Shown: piece after piece, positions 12,456-24,752 of the stretch
Layout: each line of letters begins with the position of its first letter
Position numbering within the stretch: position 1 is the stretch's first letter
NCBI RefSeq assembly: GCF_040939455.1
Contig: NC_134119.1
Span: 10,280,501-10,344,500, forward strand
From: Microcebus murinus
Taxonomy: Eukaryota; Chordata; Mammalia; Primates; Cheirogaleidae
Reading direction: 5' to 3'
DNA: 64,000 nt
Notes under the pieces: model-generated
The model's database searches: none
The model's input: only the letters and a program-made list of their open reading frames with translations
What the model was told of the DNA's origin: nothing
Program-made: the position numbers and the translations under genes

Positions 12456-12791
12456 ATTTTATTTTTTTTTTGAGACAGAGTCTCACTTTTTTGCTCAGGC
12501 TAGAGTGAGTGCTGTGGCGTCAGCCTAGCTCACAGCAACCTCAAACTCCTGGGCTCAAGCGATCCTGCTGCCTCAGCCTCCCGAGTAGAAGGGACTACAG
12601 GCATGTGCCACCATGCCCGGCTAATTTTTTTCTTTTGTATATATATTTTTAGTTGGTCAATTAATTTCTTTCTATTTTTAGTAGAGACAGGGTCTCACTC
12701 AGGCTAGTTTCGAACTCCCAACCTTGAGCAATCCGCCCACCTGGGCCTCCCAGAGTGCTAGGATTACAGGCGTGAGCCACCATGCCCGGCC
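12456..12791 (-). mobile_element. Full-length strepsirrhine Alu
   Basis: Dimeric Alu on the minus strand with the right-arm block GTGGCGTCAGCCTAGCTCAC and 5' end CCACCATGCCCGGC. Target-site duplication TCCTGATTTTTT at 12444-12455 and 12796-12807. Confidence 0.95.
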
Positions 12792-12807
12792 AGTGTCCTG
12801 ATTTTTT

Positions 12808-13189
12808 TTTATGGCTTTTAGCCTGAGGTTGGGCCATACTCAGTGCTGCAGGAGCAGCTAAAACTCTGATAGAGACTCCACAGTCCTTCTGGCCTGAGTA
12901 CCTGGTGGGCACCATCAGGGCTCCCACAGCCACAGAAGAGTGAGGGGGATCCTGGGAGGGGGAAACCCAGGGGTGGGGGCAGATTCTGTATGTAAACTTT
13001 GCCCAAATCTCTGTCTAACCCCCAAACTGCGTGGGGCAGATCCCAAGCAGCCTAGGTAAGGGTAGAAAACACAAACATAAACTGCAATGAGATATAAGCT
13101 GCCACCCAAGAGACGGCCTGTGCAGCTTTAGTTCAACCAGGTTAATTGACTACTTAAAAAAATCGAGGGAATGGAGGTAGAAAAATAAT
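12808..13189. other. Unassigned sequence
   Basis: I recognise nothing specific between the Alu and the L1 remnant. Confidence 0.3.
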
Positions 13190-14646
13190 CATTAATAAAT
13201 AAATTAAAAATCAACACTCTTTGGAGTATTATAAAAATATAAATTTTCCACAACATAGTATTCACAGTGTCCAGGATATAAACCCAAATTACTTATCGGA
13301 CAGAGAAATAAAATGTAGCCCCTTCTCAAGAGCTGTTATAACTGCTCGAAGATACAAAAGAAAAATATGCTCAAAATGAATAAAAAGTTAAGAAACTTAA
13401 GGAGAAAAAGCAAAGTATGACTACAAACCAAATGGAAATTCTAGAACTGAAAAATATCCTCTATGAAGTTTTTTAAAATGCAGTGGACAACTTTAACAGC
13501 ACAATGTAAATGACATAGGAAAAACTTGCTTACCTGGAAGATGGGTCAACAGAAATGATCCAATCTGAGTAACAGGGGGAGGAAAGGTTTCTTGAAAAAA
13601 TGAACAGAACCTCAGACGTTTGTGGGACAATATTAACAAGTCTAAGAAGATCATTTAGGCAGCAGAGAGGGTCAAAAACCTAGAACCAGGAGAACGGCTC
13701 ACAGCCACGTACTCACAATGACGAGGTGGCAGCCAGGAGTCTGTGGGAAGAAACCTTGGATTCAAGAACTATTAGGAAGAAGGAAACATCAAATCTTGGT
13801 AATTAGTTGAAGCATGCAGAAGAAAAAGAAATCTCAAAATCGACTCCAGAGTTATGAACTACAATATCATGAACTAAAATGGGGGATTAAGACTACATCA
13901 ACAAAAATAAGCAAACTCCAAAGACAGGTAAGAAACCAGGAGAATATATTTGCAACTAGTTTTCTAGCTAATAATATCACAGGTAGATAGAAAAAGGTGG
14001 AGAGAGATAGCCATATCTATACTTATATGTAGGTATAGGCTAATCTCCCTACTATAAAAACAATGCTTAAAAGTAAAGGGAAGAAAAAGACCAAAAACCT
14101 GTTAGAAAAATTGATAAAGGACACAAATGGTACTTAAACAGAGGAAAGATGCTCAACTTTATTCATAATAAGGGAAATGCAAATTAAAACCACACTGAAA
14201 TATCATTTCTCCCCTATCAGACTGGCAAAATTCAAAAGCTTAACACCCAACTGTGTTGGCAAGGCGGTGAGGAATAGACACCCCATACATTGCTGGTAGG
14301 AGGACATAATGGTAGAACCCCGAAGGAGGGAAATTAGGCAATATCTAAGAAAATCACTCTCCGACCCACCGATCCCACTTGTAGCGATTTATCCTGCAGA
14401 TATAGTTCCACAAATATGAAAAAGAATATGCACAGCATTATTCATAGCAGCCTTGCTATTATTAATAATTGCAAAAGACAGGAGTAAGCAATCTAAATGC
14501 CCATCCACGAGAGAGTGATTGAATAAAATACGGTACTGCCACACCATGGAGTACTGAGAAAGAGTAAGGGAGATCTGTGTGAGCTGAAATGGAGTGATTT
14601 CCAGGATCTATTGTCCAGGGGAAACAAGAAGCAAGGTATAACACAG

Positions 14647-14693
<47 letters not shown>

Positions 14694-14930
14694 TGTGTTT
14701 GATGGGTTTTTTTGTTTTTTGGGTTTTTTTTTTTTTTTTGCAAAATGAAGCACAGAAAGAATAAACAAGAAACTAATGAAAATTATTGCCATAGTGTGTA
14801 GATGAGAACAGGGTGAGAGGGAGAGAGACGAGGGGGAGACTCCCCTGCGTTCACCTTTTTATATAGTTTTAGCTTTCGAACCACGTAAATTGAATCAAAA
14901 GAGGTGGGAAGAAGCTACCCCTAAAACTGA
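13190..14930 (+). mobile_element. L1M-type LINE, ORF2 end and 3' UTR remnant
   Basis: Sense L1 landmarks in order: ATGCAAATTAAAACCACACT near 14176, TAGCAGCCTTGCTATTATTA near 14446, CTACTGCCACACCATGGAGTACT-type text near 14530, and a 3' segment TTTTTATATAGTTTTAGCTT near 14856. Many stops and indels; not functional. A GT microsatellite expanded inside its 3' part. Confidence 0.85.
14649..14693. repeat. (GT)n microsatellite
   Basis: About 22 uninterrupted GT units, followed 20-40 bases later by T-rich runs. Confidence 0.97.
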
Positions 14931-16610
14931 ATATAAGCAAGCACAAAGCATTCTAATCACACACAAATATAAATAATATACTCCACAGAGAAGATAGTTG
15001 ATTCAAGTCACCTTTAGTTACTTGGCTACTGGATCACTTTAGATCTTTTGGGTGGAGAACGAGGGTATGTATATGTGTTGTATATACAGCTGCTACACTC
15101 GGTTTAGTAGATTTGTTGTTGACAGTGGTAACAGTACAGTGATTCTGGAAGCATTCTGGGTGTGATAGAGCAAATAAGCAAATGCACTAATTTTGTAGCA
15201 AAGGAGGATTCCACCGTGGGAGAATGGAAACCATAAATGTGGAATGGGGGAGATGGGCAAGAATCAGCCAACCTGAACCCAGAGGGAAGAAGATTTCTAA
15301 ACAAATGATCAGAAACTCGGAAACCAAGACATACTCAGAAATAAACAGTGCTATCTATCCCTGTGAACTCATGATTTAAACACACACATATCCCAGTTCT
15401 GCACCCAAAATATCTAGAAGTCATGGCACCCATATGAAGAAAGTGCACCCAGCACTCGGATCTTGGTTTCTAAATACGACACCTCCACTAACAGGAGACA
15501 TAACTGATTCCATTTCTGGGGCAAAACCTTGTGCCAGAAAGGAAGGAAGTGCTCAAAAACTGACGCAGGCATGTCATGAAGTCGGAGAAGCCAGCTTGAA
15601 GGGGCTGTCACTGGCCAAACCTTCAGGGGGTGGGGAGAGTCCCTAAGACCACAGTGATACTGAAAATAAGAAACTCCAAAGTGAAGGAAGGACAGAGACA
15701 GGAGATCCAAAGTGCTTCTTTACAGAGGAACCCTGGTTCATAAGTCCAGAATGAATGACGGAACTAGAAAATGGCTACTACCAACATAACGATCGATTCG
15801 GGCAAGGGGCATCAGTGGATGCCAAAACCATCGGGGACAGGCTGTTGGGAACGGAAGAGTGACATTGCCTCACTTGCTGATTGAAAAAGGAGAAAAGTGC
15901 CTTTACAGTGGAGAAACCTACCAGATGCCACCTTAAACATGTGTCGAATGCAGCATCACCAATAACGGACGTCCTGGCATAATGCAGTGGGAGGTGAACA
16001 ACGTTCCTTATGGGTGACACTTGCCAAAAATGTTCATCCTAAATCAAATCATAAGGAAGCAATCAGGCAAATCGAAATTGTTGGACATTCCAGAAGATGA
16101 CCGGCCAGTTTTTCAAAAATGCCAGTGTCATGAAGTATGGAAAGAAGAAAAGCAAGGGGAGGAAGGTGCAGGGAACATTCTAGACTAAAGGGCTCTAAAA
16201 GGCAGGATGACTAAATGCAGCATTGATCCTTGATTGGATACTGGATCAAGGGGGGAAATGTAGCTTCAAAGAACCATAATGAGAAAATTGGGGAAATCCG
16301 AATATGGTCTTTATGTCAAATAAAATTATTGCATCAGTATTAAATTGTCGAGTGTGATGATGGTATTGTGATTAGGTAGGAGAACATCCTTGCTCTTAGG
16401 AAATGTGGGCTGATATATTTAGAGGTGAAGCGTCATAATGTCCACAATCTTCTTTCAGGTAGTTTGGAGAAAAATTTAAATGTGGCAAAAATGTCAAATG
16501 CCAACAAATGAGGAGTCTAAATGAACGCTATAAGGATGGTTATTGTACTATTGTTCTTCCTTTTCTGCAGACTTGAAATGTTTCAAAATAAAAGCTGGGG
16601 AAAATGATGA
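14931..16610 (+). mobile_element. Old L1-like 3' region
   Basis: From about 16060 to 16605 it carries landmarks of an old L1M 3' UTR: CCAGTGTCATGAAGTATGG, TTGATCCTTGATTGGATAC, TATTGTGATTAGGTAGGAG, and a tail TTTCAAAATAAAAGCTGGGG. The part from 14931 to about 16050 is assigned by continuity only. Confidence 0.6.
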
Positions 16611-17235
16611 ATTGGGCATGAAAACCCAATTATGTACGCGGATAAAGGGAGCCCTCTTTCATCAACAGGTGTAAGCGTTGTCAGAATAACAATAGGTAAG
16701 TCATCAACAGCCCTGTTGTGAAAAACCGGTTACTCGGCAACATCCCTGTTCATTTATTTTGGGGATTGCAGGAGCAGGAAAGAAAACAATTTATAACCGA
16801 GCAATGCAGATGAATGAAACTCCAGCTGCCCCTACGCAGACAGAAAGTGAAAAATTAGATCTTACTGATGTTTGATCTCTGTGAAGCCGCTTGGCAGAAC
16901 GTCGCAAAGCCTGTGTCTGCGATTGTCGGTGCCCACCCCGTTCCTGAAGCATGCAGCGCCCTCCCGAAGCTTGCCAAAGCTGGTGCGGGAGCGCCGTGTG
17001 TGTCTCTGAGACACGCTAAGAGGCCAAGGCACGGAATAGTTAGCTGCCACTTGTGTGTGCAGGGATGTTTGCGTGCACAAAATATTTCTAGAAGGAACTA
17101 AAAGAAACTAGTAACTTTTTTTTTCCTAGGGATGAAAATCCAGTTGCCAAAGGCTTGGACTAAGCTTTTATCCTTTTGTTCTATTTAAATTTGTTCAGGA
17201 TGAATGTATTAGTTATTTTTAAATGTTTTTAATTA
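16611..17235. other. Unassigned sequence
   Basis: I recognise no gene or named repeat. Confidence 0.3.
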
Positions 17236-17239
17236 ATGG

Positions 17240-17920
17240 TGAGAAATAGATGGGTGAATGGATGGATGAATAAATGAGTGGGTGGGTAGGTGGGTAGATG
17301 GATGATGGATGGATGGATGGATGGATGGATGGATGGATGGATAAATGAGTGGGTGTGTAGGTGGATAGATGGGTAAGTGGGGGGTGGATGGATGGATGGA
17401 TAGATGGATGGGTAAGTGGGGGATGGATGGGTAAGTGGGGGATGGATGGATGGATGGATGGATGGGTAAGTGGGGGATGGATGGATGGATGGATGGATGG
17501 GTAAGTGGGGGATGGATGGGTAAGTGGGGATGGATGGGTAAGTGGGGGATGGATGGATGGATGGATGGATGGGTAAGTGGGAGATGGATAGATGGATGGA
17601 TGGATGGGTAAGTGGGGGATGGATGGATGGATGGATGGGTAAGTGGGGGATGGATGGATGGATGGGTAAGTGGGGGATGGATGGATGGATGGATGGATAG
17701 GTAAGTGGGGGATGGATGGATGGATGGATGGATGGATGGGTAAGTGGGGATGGATGGATGGGTAAGTGGGGGATGGATGGATGGATGGATAGATGGGTAA
17801 GTGGGGGATGGATGGATGGATGGATAAGTGGGGGATGGATGGATGGATGGATGGATGGGTAAGTGGGGGATGGATGGATGGGTAAGTGGGGGATGGATGG
17901 ATGGTTAGGCAGGTGGGTGG
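17240..17920 (+). repeat. GGAT minisatellite with embedded GTAAGT units
   Basis: Units of the form GGGTAAGTGGGGG(ATGG)n, with n varying from about 2 to 7, run from about 17365 to 17905. They are flanked by simpler GGAT/GGTG repeats. Ser/His/Pro/Ile-rich frames on the minus strand (for example 18016-17219) come from the repeat and are not genes. Confidence 0.96.
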
Positions 17921-19734
17921 ATGAGTGGATGAGCAAATGTTTGAGTGGATAGAAGAGTGAATTTGCAGACAACTCCCATTCCAGACATTTGCTGCACGAT
18001 GCCCCGCCTCCTCCACACCCCAGTCACAGGGTCAGCTGCTCCCCAGCTGCTCTCCCCGATTGGAGGACTGCTGCTCTATACCCCGTTTACGTCCTGCTCA
18101 GCTCTGCATCTCGTCCGATTCCAGGGCCCTCCTCCTCCTGCCTCAGCCCCCAGACACCTTCTTCTAGCCCGTTGCCGTGGCATTCTTAGCCAAAGGGACT
18201 TCATCTGTCAAACTCTAACACTCATCCACCTTATCTGCAAGGACAGGACCGAACTGCCACAAATCTCCTGAATCGAAGTCGCTTGCCCTCTAGCACAGAG
18301 CAGCCTTCCTTCACCCCCCGGAGGTCTTCTGATGGGTCGCCAGGGCGCCGCCCTTCCCCGGGGAGGTCTGGTGACACCCTTTGCCCTGTCTCTGTCGTAA
18401 TGTGCTTTTCACAGCGATTTCTCCAGCGTCACAGGGCCTCTGGCATTGCCTCTCTCTGGCCCCGCGTGGGCCGTGTTGCCGGCGGCTTTCATTTCCGGCG
18501 CAGCACGGGAAGGGCCGAGACACCTTGTCATTTCCGCTGTCTGACACTGCCGGGGCTGTGGAAACGAAGGAGATCAGCTCCAGGTCAATGGCAGCACTTG
18601 AGGGATGAGTCAGTCCATATGCCAGTCCCTGCCCCCATCACGGGCCAGGATCCTGCAAAACTTTGCACAGAAACGGCAAGGGCCACCGGGCCTCCGCCTT
18701 TTAGGGCGCCTTCTTTTAGGAAAAGCTGTAGGGGGCCCTGCAGGTTCCGGGCCCAGAGCCCCGACCCTGGCATCCCAGTGCCCGTGCCCGGCCTGGCCCA
18801 GGTCTGCAGAGCCCTTAGCGACCGGCCTCCGGGCCTTTCCTAACAAAATGGCCTCAGACGCCAAAGAGGCGGAGAGAACACGCAGGACGCAGATGCGGGT
18901 CCGGCAGAAACGGGGAACTGAGCTAAAAGTCCCCGCCAGAGACGAGTGTCCTTGCACCCGCGCCACAGAAATAAATACAGGCGAAACCGACAGCGCCAGC
19001 GCAGGGCTGTTTGCGCACCTGTCAGCATTTCCATATGAATAGAAGGAGACCAGGGAGCAGGCCTATTTTTACAGTTTTTTTCCTTTTTCTGGAAGGTCAT
19101 TGGTGCATGTTTCCGCCCTTGCTGGTGATAAAATGTTCCTTTAATTACCAGTGTCGGGCTGAGTCCAGAAAGCTATTTCCCTCTGCTATTGTCAAAAGGA
19201 AATGAAAGGCGCGAGCCTCCCAAGCGGCTCTCGTTTGGGGGCCCCGGGGGGTGGCAGAGACGCTGCCTGTGGGGGGAGATTGGGCTGTGTGCCGTGATCC
19301 GGCTGCTGCAGGAACCGTCCGAGCTCAGACAACCCCCCCGGGGCTCCGGTACTGTCACCTTGAGCCTGCCCGGCGCCTCTCCTTGCGGCCTCCGAAGACA
19401 CGGGCCTCTTCGTAACAGCAAGGTGGAAAGGACACCAAGGGCGAATTTCTTTCTGCCTCTGACCTTCAGCTCAACTCCTCAGAACAGTCCAAGGTCCTGG
19501 CAGCGTGACACACGGGTCCCTGGCCTCCAGGCTGGGCGTCCCTGGCTGGAACCCGGACACTCGGCGCGGGAAGACACGGGCTTTCTCTTATTCCACATCA
19601 CTGCCATCAACCTCCAGGGGCTTCCCGCTGCCTTCTCGAAAGCGGCCACACACCGGCATGAAGCCCTTTCGGACGCTGTGGCGGAGACTCTGGAGGACAC
19701 AGGTGGTGCTAAGGGGACTCGCGCTAAGGATCAG
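17921..19734. other. Unassigned, partly GC-rich single-copy sequence
   Basis: Shows no recognisable repeat apart from short simple stretches. CpG is raised at 18300-18970. Around 19020-19210 lies an A/T-richer block with clustered factor-like motifs, reported separately. Open frames here show no domain. Confidence 0.35.
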
Positions 19735-19815
19735 GTCCCTGCCGTGGAATCTTAGCTGTGTGACCTCAGACAAGACTCTTCATTCCTCTGAGCCTCTCTG
19801 TTTCTGTGTTAGTAA
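19735..19815 (+). repeat. MIR SINE fragment
   Basis: Contains TTAGCTGTGTGACCTCAGAC and CTCTGAGCCTCTCTGTTTCT, sense MIR. Confidence 0.75.
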
Positions 19816-19819
19816 TCTA

Positions 19820-20350
19820 GTACTACATTTAAAAATTACCCCAGAAAGTTAGAGGCTTAAAACCACACACAATTATTATCTCACGGTCTCTGTGGGTCAG
19901 GAACTCAGCTGTGGCTTCCCCGGGTCCTCGGCTCAGGGTCTCTCGCAAGACTGCAACCAAGGTGTGGCCTGGGAGGGGCTCTCATCTGAAGGCTCGGCTG
20001 GGGGGGGAGCCACTTCCAGGCTCGCCGCTGTGGCTGGCAGGATCCAGTTCCTTGGGGCCTCACTTCGTTGCTGACAGTTGGCAGGAGATGCCTTGGGTTC
20101 CCTGCCATGTAGATCTCTCCCGCTTGCCTCATCCAGGAGAAACGCCAGAGAGAACACGCTAGGAGAGAACACGCCAGGGGAGAACGTCACCTGCGTGATT
20201 AGGTTTCAGAAGAAATCAGCCTTTATAACCTCATCGCAGAAGCAGCGCCTCGTAACCTCTGCCGTGTCCCCCTTGTTGGAAGCAAGGCACCAGGCCCAGC
20301 CTACACACAGCGGAGGGGCTTACGCAAAGCACAAATGCCAGGGGTGGGCC
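19820..20350 (-). mobile_element. LTR remnant, MLT1/MaLR-like
   Basis: Antisense LTR landmarks: AGGCTTAAAACCACACACAA, TCACGGTCTCTGTGGGTCAG, CTCAGGGTCTCTCGCAAGAC, CACCAGGCCCAGCCTACACA. A small local tandem of GAGAACACGC lies at 20150-20180. The family label is tentative. Confidence 0.6.
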
Positions 20351-20829
20351 TGGGGGCCACGCCCGAAGCTGCCACCCCAGCCTCCTTCTCCAGCAAACGC
20401 AGACGACGCGAGAGTTGGCACGGAAACGAACGGCAGAGGGCACACACAACACTGAAACAGCATCCGATACGTTATCGATACTCAATCAGTGGTTCTCTGA
20501 CTTCTCTAGGCTAGTGTTTCTCGGCCTTCCTTTTTTCATTATCACCCGTACCCTAAGAAGCCTTTTAAACAGTTTTTTATAACCGACCCTCTCCTCCTCA
20601 CGGTGACCAGGGCTATGCTCAACCCGACAGCACTGGTTGGTCAGCGCTTCCCCCAGGTAAGCGCTCACCTGTGCACACGGAGACAGGTCCAGAGGCAGTC
20701 ACTGCAGCAGGGACTGCAGGTGAAGCCAAATAGAACGGAACACGGTCCAGTGTGGTGCGGCAGCTTACACAGAATGAAACGGGGAAAACAGCAGGGCAGC
20801 TCCCCGGCAGATTAACCCGCATGTTCCAG
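20351..20829. other. Unassigned sequence
   Basis: A segment near 20505-20590 (GTGTTTCTCGGCCTTCC, TCATTATCACCC) looks like part of an old interspersed element that I cannot name. Confidence 0.3.
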
Positions 20830-21375
20830 CAACTCCACGCCTGGGCATATACCCCAAATAGCGGAAAGCAGAGTTTCAAACAGGCGTTTGTACACCCATG
20901 TTCACAGCAGCATTATGTATTCACAACACCAAAGGGTGGAAGCAGCCCAAGGGTCTATCAATGGATGGATGAATGGATAGACAAATCGTGGAGCACACAC
21001 ACACTGGAATACTATGCAGCCTTCAAAAGGAAGGGGATTCTGACACATGCTGCAACGTGTATGAAACTTGAAGACATTATGCTAAGTGACATAAGCCAGT
21101 CCCTGAAGGACAAATTCTGTGGGATTCCACTTAGATGAGGTACCTAGAGCAGTCAAATTCATAGAGACAGAAAATAGACCCGCGGTTGTCGGGGGCTCTG
21201 GGCAGGGACGACAGAGAGTTGTGGATTGATGGATACAGAGTTTCAGTTTGGGGGGATAAAACAGATTCCGAGATGGATGGTGGTGACGGCTGCACCACCA
21301 TGGAATGAACTTAAGGCCACTGCGTGGTCAAAATGTTAAATTTTATGTTACGTGTATTTTACCACCACAACAAAA
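20830..21375 (+). mobile_element. L1M-type LINE 3' end
   Basis: Sense landmarks: CATATACCCCAAATAGCGGA, ATGTTCACAGCAGCATTATG, ACTGGAATACTATGCAGCCT, AACTTGAAGACATTATGCTAAG, then TTAAATTTTATGTTACGTGT near 21338. Confidence 0.9.
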
Positions 21376-22315
21376 TGAGACGGGTCTGCATGTGTTAACA
21401 TGTCAATTTTTTAAGAAGAGGAAGTCAGAGAAGAATAGGTACAGTGTGATACCCTCTGGGGTTGTACAGTATAACACACACACACACAATTACAAACACA
21501 GCTGAAGGGCCTAGGAACAAACAGCCTTCTCTGACAATAGCCATTACTGGAGGGAAGGGACACAACGGCTGGGTGGGGGTAGGGCAAGGGGCCCAGGGAG
21601 CCAAGAGGGGGCTCAGGACTGCCGGGAGCTAAGAGCTCGAGCAGCTGTCTGGGCCCTGTGGCCCTGTCTCCAAACTAAGTAATCACGCTCATGCCACTGT
21701 CACTTCATTCACCCTTCAAGGCCCTCTAATGGGGCTTAATCACGTTTGCCTTGCCTTTCCCCAGCCTCTTATCTGCAAGGCCCCTTGCTTCCCTGAATGT
21801 GTAAACAAACCTGATGACTCCAGATTGACTAAGTCGTTCTCCAAAGTGGCAGACCCAGGAAAAGTGTCCGAAGCCGGGCTAAATCAACACAATTACCGAG
21901 ACCACACGATTACTGATTACCGGGATGGACCAATGTGGCTTCACATCCGGTCTCGGTTCCTAACCAGCGCTGACATGCAACGATGTATTTGGGGGATAGG
22001 TATTAGGCCAGACCTAACGTCAAACCAGAGGCCAGGAGCCCATTCAGTGAGCTTTCACATGAAACTCCCTATTTCAGGCTTCTCTTGGAGAAACAGTCTC
22101 TGGTGGTACTTGGCGTCTTCTCTCCTGGCAACGATTGGCTGAGCTGAGTAGCAGCTCCCTCCCCGCCCCTCTCCCAGGAGGAGCATGCTCTCTCTAGCTA
22201 TCCATAGCTCCCTATTGCATCTCAGCTGCTCTTTTCCCTACCGCCGTTCCAACTGGCACCCCTGTAATCCCAACAAGAAATGCAGAAGTGAATCACAAGT
22301 GCTGCCTGTACCCAA
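21376..22315. other. Unassigned sequence
   Basis: Holds a short CA run at 21474-21487. The stretch 21780-22260 may be an old LTR, but I could not place it. Confidence 0.3.
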
Positions 22316-22319
22316 GAAG

Positions 22320-22820
22320 CTTGGAAACGTGCTGGAGAAACTCTCAGACCTATACAAATGGTAAGAGCACGGTGCAGCAGGTGACCAGATTCAGCAAACG
22401 CGGCACAGAGGAGAGGAGTGCAGGAGTCTTCCTGCAGGACACGACCATTCAGCTCAACCTTGAAGAATGGTTAAGGTTAGCAGAGGAGTATCCAGGGCAA
22501 AGAAATGACAAGGACAAAGGAAAAGATATAAAAGAAAGTGGGGCTATGTCTAGAGAACGGTGCTCACGTTCAATCAGCAGCCGGATGCACAAGATACGAG
22601 TGAGGGAGATCAGAATAGTATTACAGAGAACCTTGAATGCAAAACTGAGTTCAGACTTTTTCAAAAGGAAATAGGCACTTGCAGTTTAAGGAGAAGGCTC
22701 TGACGGCATGGTGCAGAACGCATTCAGTTCAGGGTGGGAGGCACAGTCTGGGACACGATTGCAATAATCCAGGCAAACACATTCAGGGGAAGCTACAGTA
22801 ACACAGAGATACAATCCCCA
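22320..22820 (-). mobile_element. L2 LINE fragment
   Basis: Antisense L2-like text: AACCTTGAAGAATGGTTAAG, TATCCAGGGCAAAGAAATGA, GGGACACGATTGCAATAATC, CAGGCAAACAC. Confidence 0.6.
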
Positions 22821-23254
22821 AATCCAGGGAAATCTTCTAAACCCAGACAGTGAGTACAGAGGTCTTCCTCCCTCTCTCATGGAGACATTGCCTCCCAGCG
22901 CTGAGTTCATGGGGGAATGAGCTTTCTAACTTCAAAGCAACCTGAAATCCAATTTTCTAGCAACTCCAGACATTAAAGACCCGGCTGGTCCACCGCTGAG
23001 TGAACACACTTGCACCGTCAGAGAGACAGAGCAGGCACCCCCGGCTCCAATGCGAGTGAGCTCTTCATCAGACCTTCCCAAATCCGGTTAGGCGAATGGA
23101 AGACTCTTTCCTTCATGGTGACCAACATGTTTCTAGTCTGTAACCACAAAGCAAAGTCATATTTTCTTCAGCATTCAAAGTGCAGTGACCCAAAGCCACC
23201 AGCTGCCCCTATTAGCAGGGAGGACAGTCATTTCCCAAGGGACCCCTCCACACT
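22821..23254. other. Unassigned sequence
   Basis: I recognise no gene or repeat. Confidence 0.3.
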
Positions 23255-24195
23255 CTTTTTTTTTTTCATTGTGATAAGTTCTTAGAACATAAAATTTACA
23301 TCTTACCCATTTTCAAGTGTGCAGGTCAGTAGTGTTAAGGTTATTCACATTGCTGTCACCACATCTATCTCTAGAACTGTTTCATCTTAATGCAGGCACT
23401 CCATACCCACGAAGCGACACTCCCCACCCCTCCATCTCCAACCCTGACAACCAGCATCTTACTTTCTCTTTCTGTAAATTGACTACTCAAGTGCTCATAC
23501 AAGTGAAATCGCACAGTACCTGCCTTTTTGTGACTGGCTTATTTCACTTGGCATAATGTCCTCAAGGTCCATCCACAGTGTAGCATGTGTCAGAATTCCC
23601 TTCCTTTTTAAGGCTGAATAATATTCCATTTTATGTATGTACTATATTTTGTTTATCCATTCATCCATTGATGGACTCTTGGGTTGCTGCCACATTTTGA
23701 CTATAATGAATAATGCTGCAATGGATATTGGTGCACAAGTTATCTGTCCAACTTCCTGATTTCATTTCTTTTAGGTATAAACCCAGAAATGGGTTTGTTG
23801 GATCATATGGTAATTCTTTGTTTAACTTTTTGAGGAACCACCATAGCAGCTGCACCATTCCACCAACATTGCACAAGGGTTCCAATTCCTCCACTTCCTC
23901 ACCAACACTTATTTTTTGCAATAGTAGTCATCCTCCTGGGTAGTAGTGGTATCTCATTGTGGTTTCGATTTTCATTTCTCTGAAGATTAGTGACGTTGAG
24001 CTTCTTTTCATGTGCTTGTTGACCATTTGTATATCTTCTCTGGAGAAATGCCTACTTAAGTCTTTTGCCCATTTTTAATCAGGTTGTTTGGTTTTTTCGT
24101 TGTTGAGTTGTAGGAGTTCTCTATATGCCTTGGCTATTAACCCCTTATCAGATAAGTAATTTGCAAATGCTTTCTTCCATTTTGTAGGTTGCCTG
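23255..24195 (-). mobile_element. L1M-type LINE, ORF2 end
   Basis: Antisense L1 landmarks in order: TTTTTTTCATTGTGATAAGT, AAGGCTGAATAATATTCCAT, AAACCCAGAAATGGGTTTGT, TGAGGAACCACCATAGCAGC, TATGCCTTGGCTATTAACCC, ending at GTAGGTTGCCTG near 24190. Confidence 0.93.
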
Positions 24196-24540
24196 ACCCC
24201 TCTATATTCTTAAGGACCACCACCCCAAAGTTGTTTATGTTGATCCTTAAATCTCACCTGTCTCCAAAGCCGCCCTTTTCTAAACAGCTCCATCCTAGAG
24301 TCAGCTCCCTAACTCATGTCACGCTCTTCCCAAGCCCTCTGACAGCGACAGCGTCCATTCCTATCAGATCTTACTCCTACCCACCACGGCTTCAAATGAC
24401 AATCACAAAATAATTCAGAATTGGTATACTTCCCAAAGTCTGAGTAATTCAGACTCAGGTTTATTCAAGGGCAACTTATTATACATATATTCTTGAAATT
24501 GTAATTTTGTGTTGGGCATGGGGCAGGGAGGTGACCTTGT
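24196..24540. other. Unassigned sequence
   Basis: Nothing specific is seen between the L1 and the duplicated segment. Confidence 0.3.
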
Positions 24541-24752
24541 TGTTAATGATTTGAAAAGTACTGAAATTTTGTGCTAAATTTTTCAGGAAACTGCAGCATT
24601 AAGAGTTTTCCAGATGAAGAAAAAGAAAACAGCTTATTACTTTGGACATAAACAGGTTGGTTCAGGAATACTCATTTTTGAGAAAGTTCACAAGCTACAA
24701 GAGTTAAGTAAATATGAATGCTAATTACAGAGTAAATTATCGTTGAAAGGCA
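24541..24752 (+). repeat. Duplicated segment, copy A (uninterrupted)
   Basis: Shares an extended alignable stretch with 27153-27317 plus 27891-27934. Common words are TTAATGATTTGAAAAGTA, CTGCAGCATTAAGA, TAAACAGGTTGGTT and GTTGAAAGGCA, in the same order and strand. It may be a segmental duplication or two members of an unnamed family. Confidence 0.75.

Noticed and set aside
17240..17920. Regular spaced repeats considered as a CRISPR array
   Set aside because: Unit length varies, there are no unique spacers, and the host is a mammal. It is a simple-sequence minisatellite.
17219..18016. 265- and 247-residue minus-strand frames rich in Ser-Ile-His-Pro
   Set aside because: They are direct translations of the GGAT minisatellite, which lacks stops in those frames.
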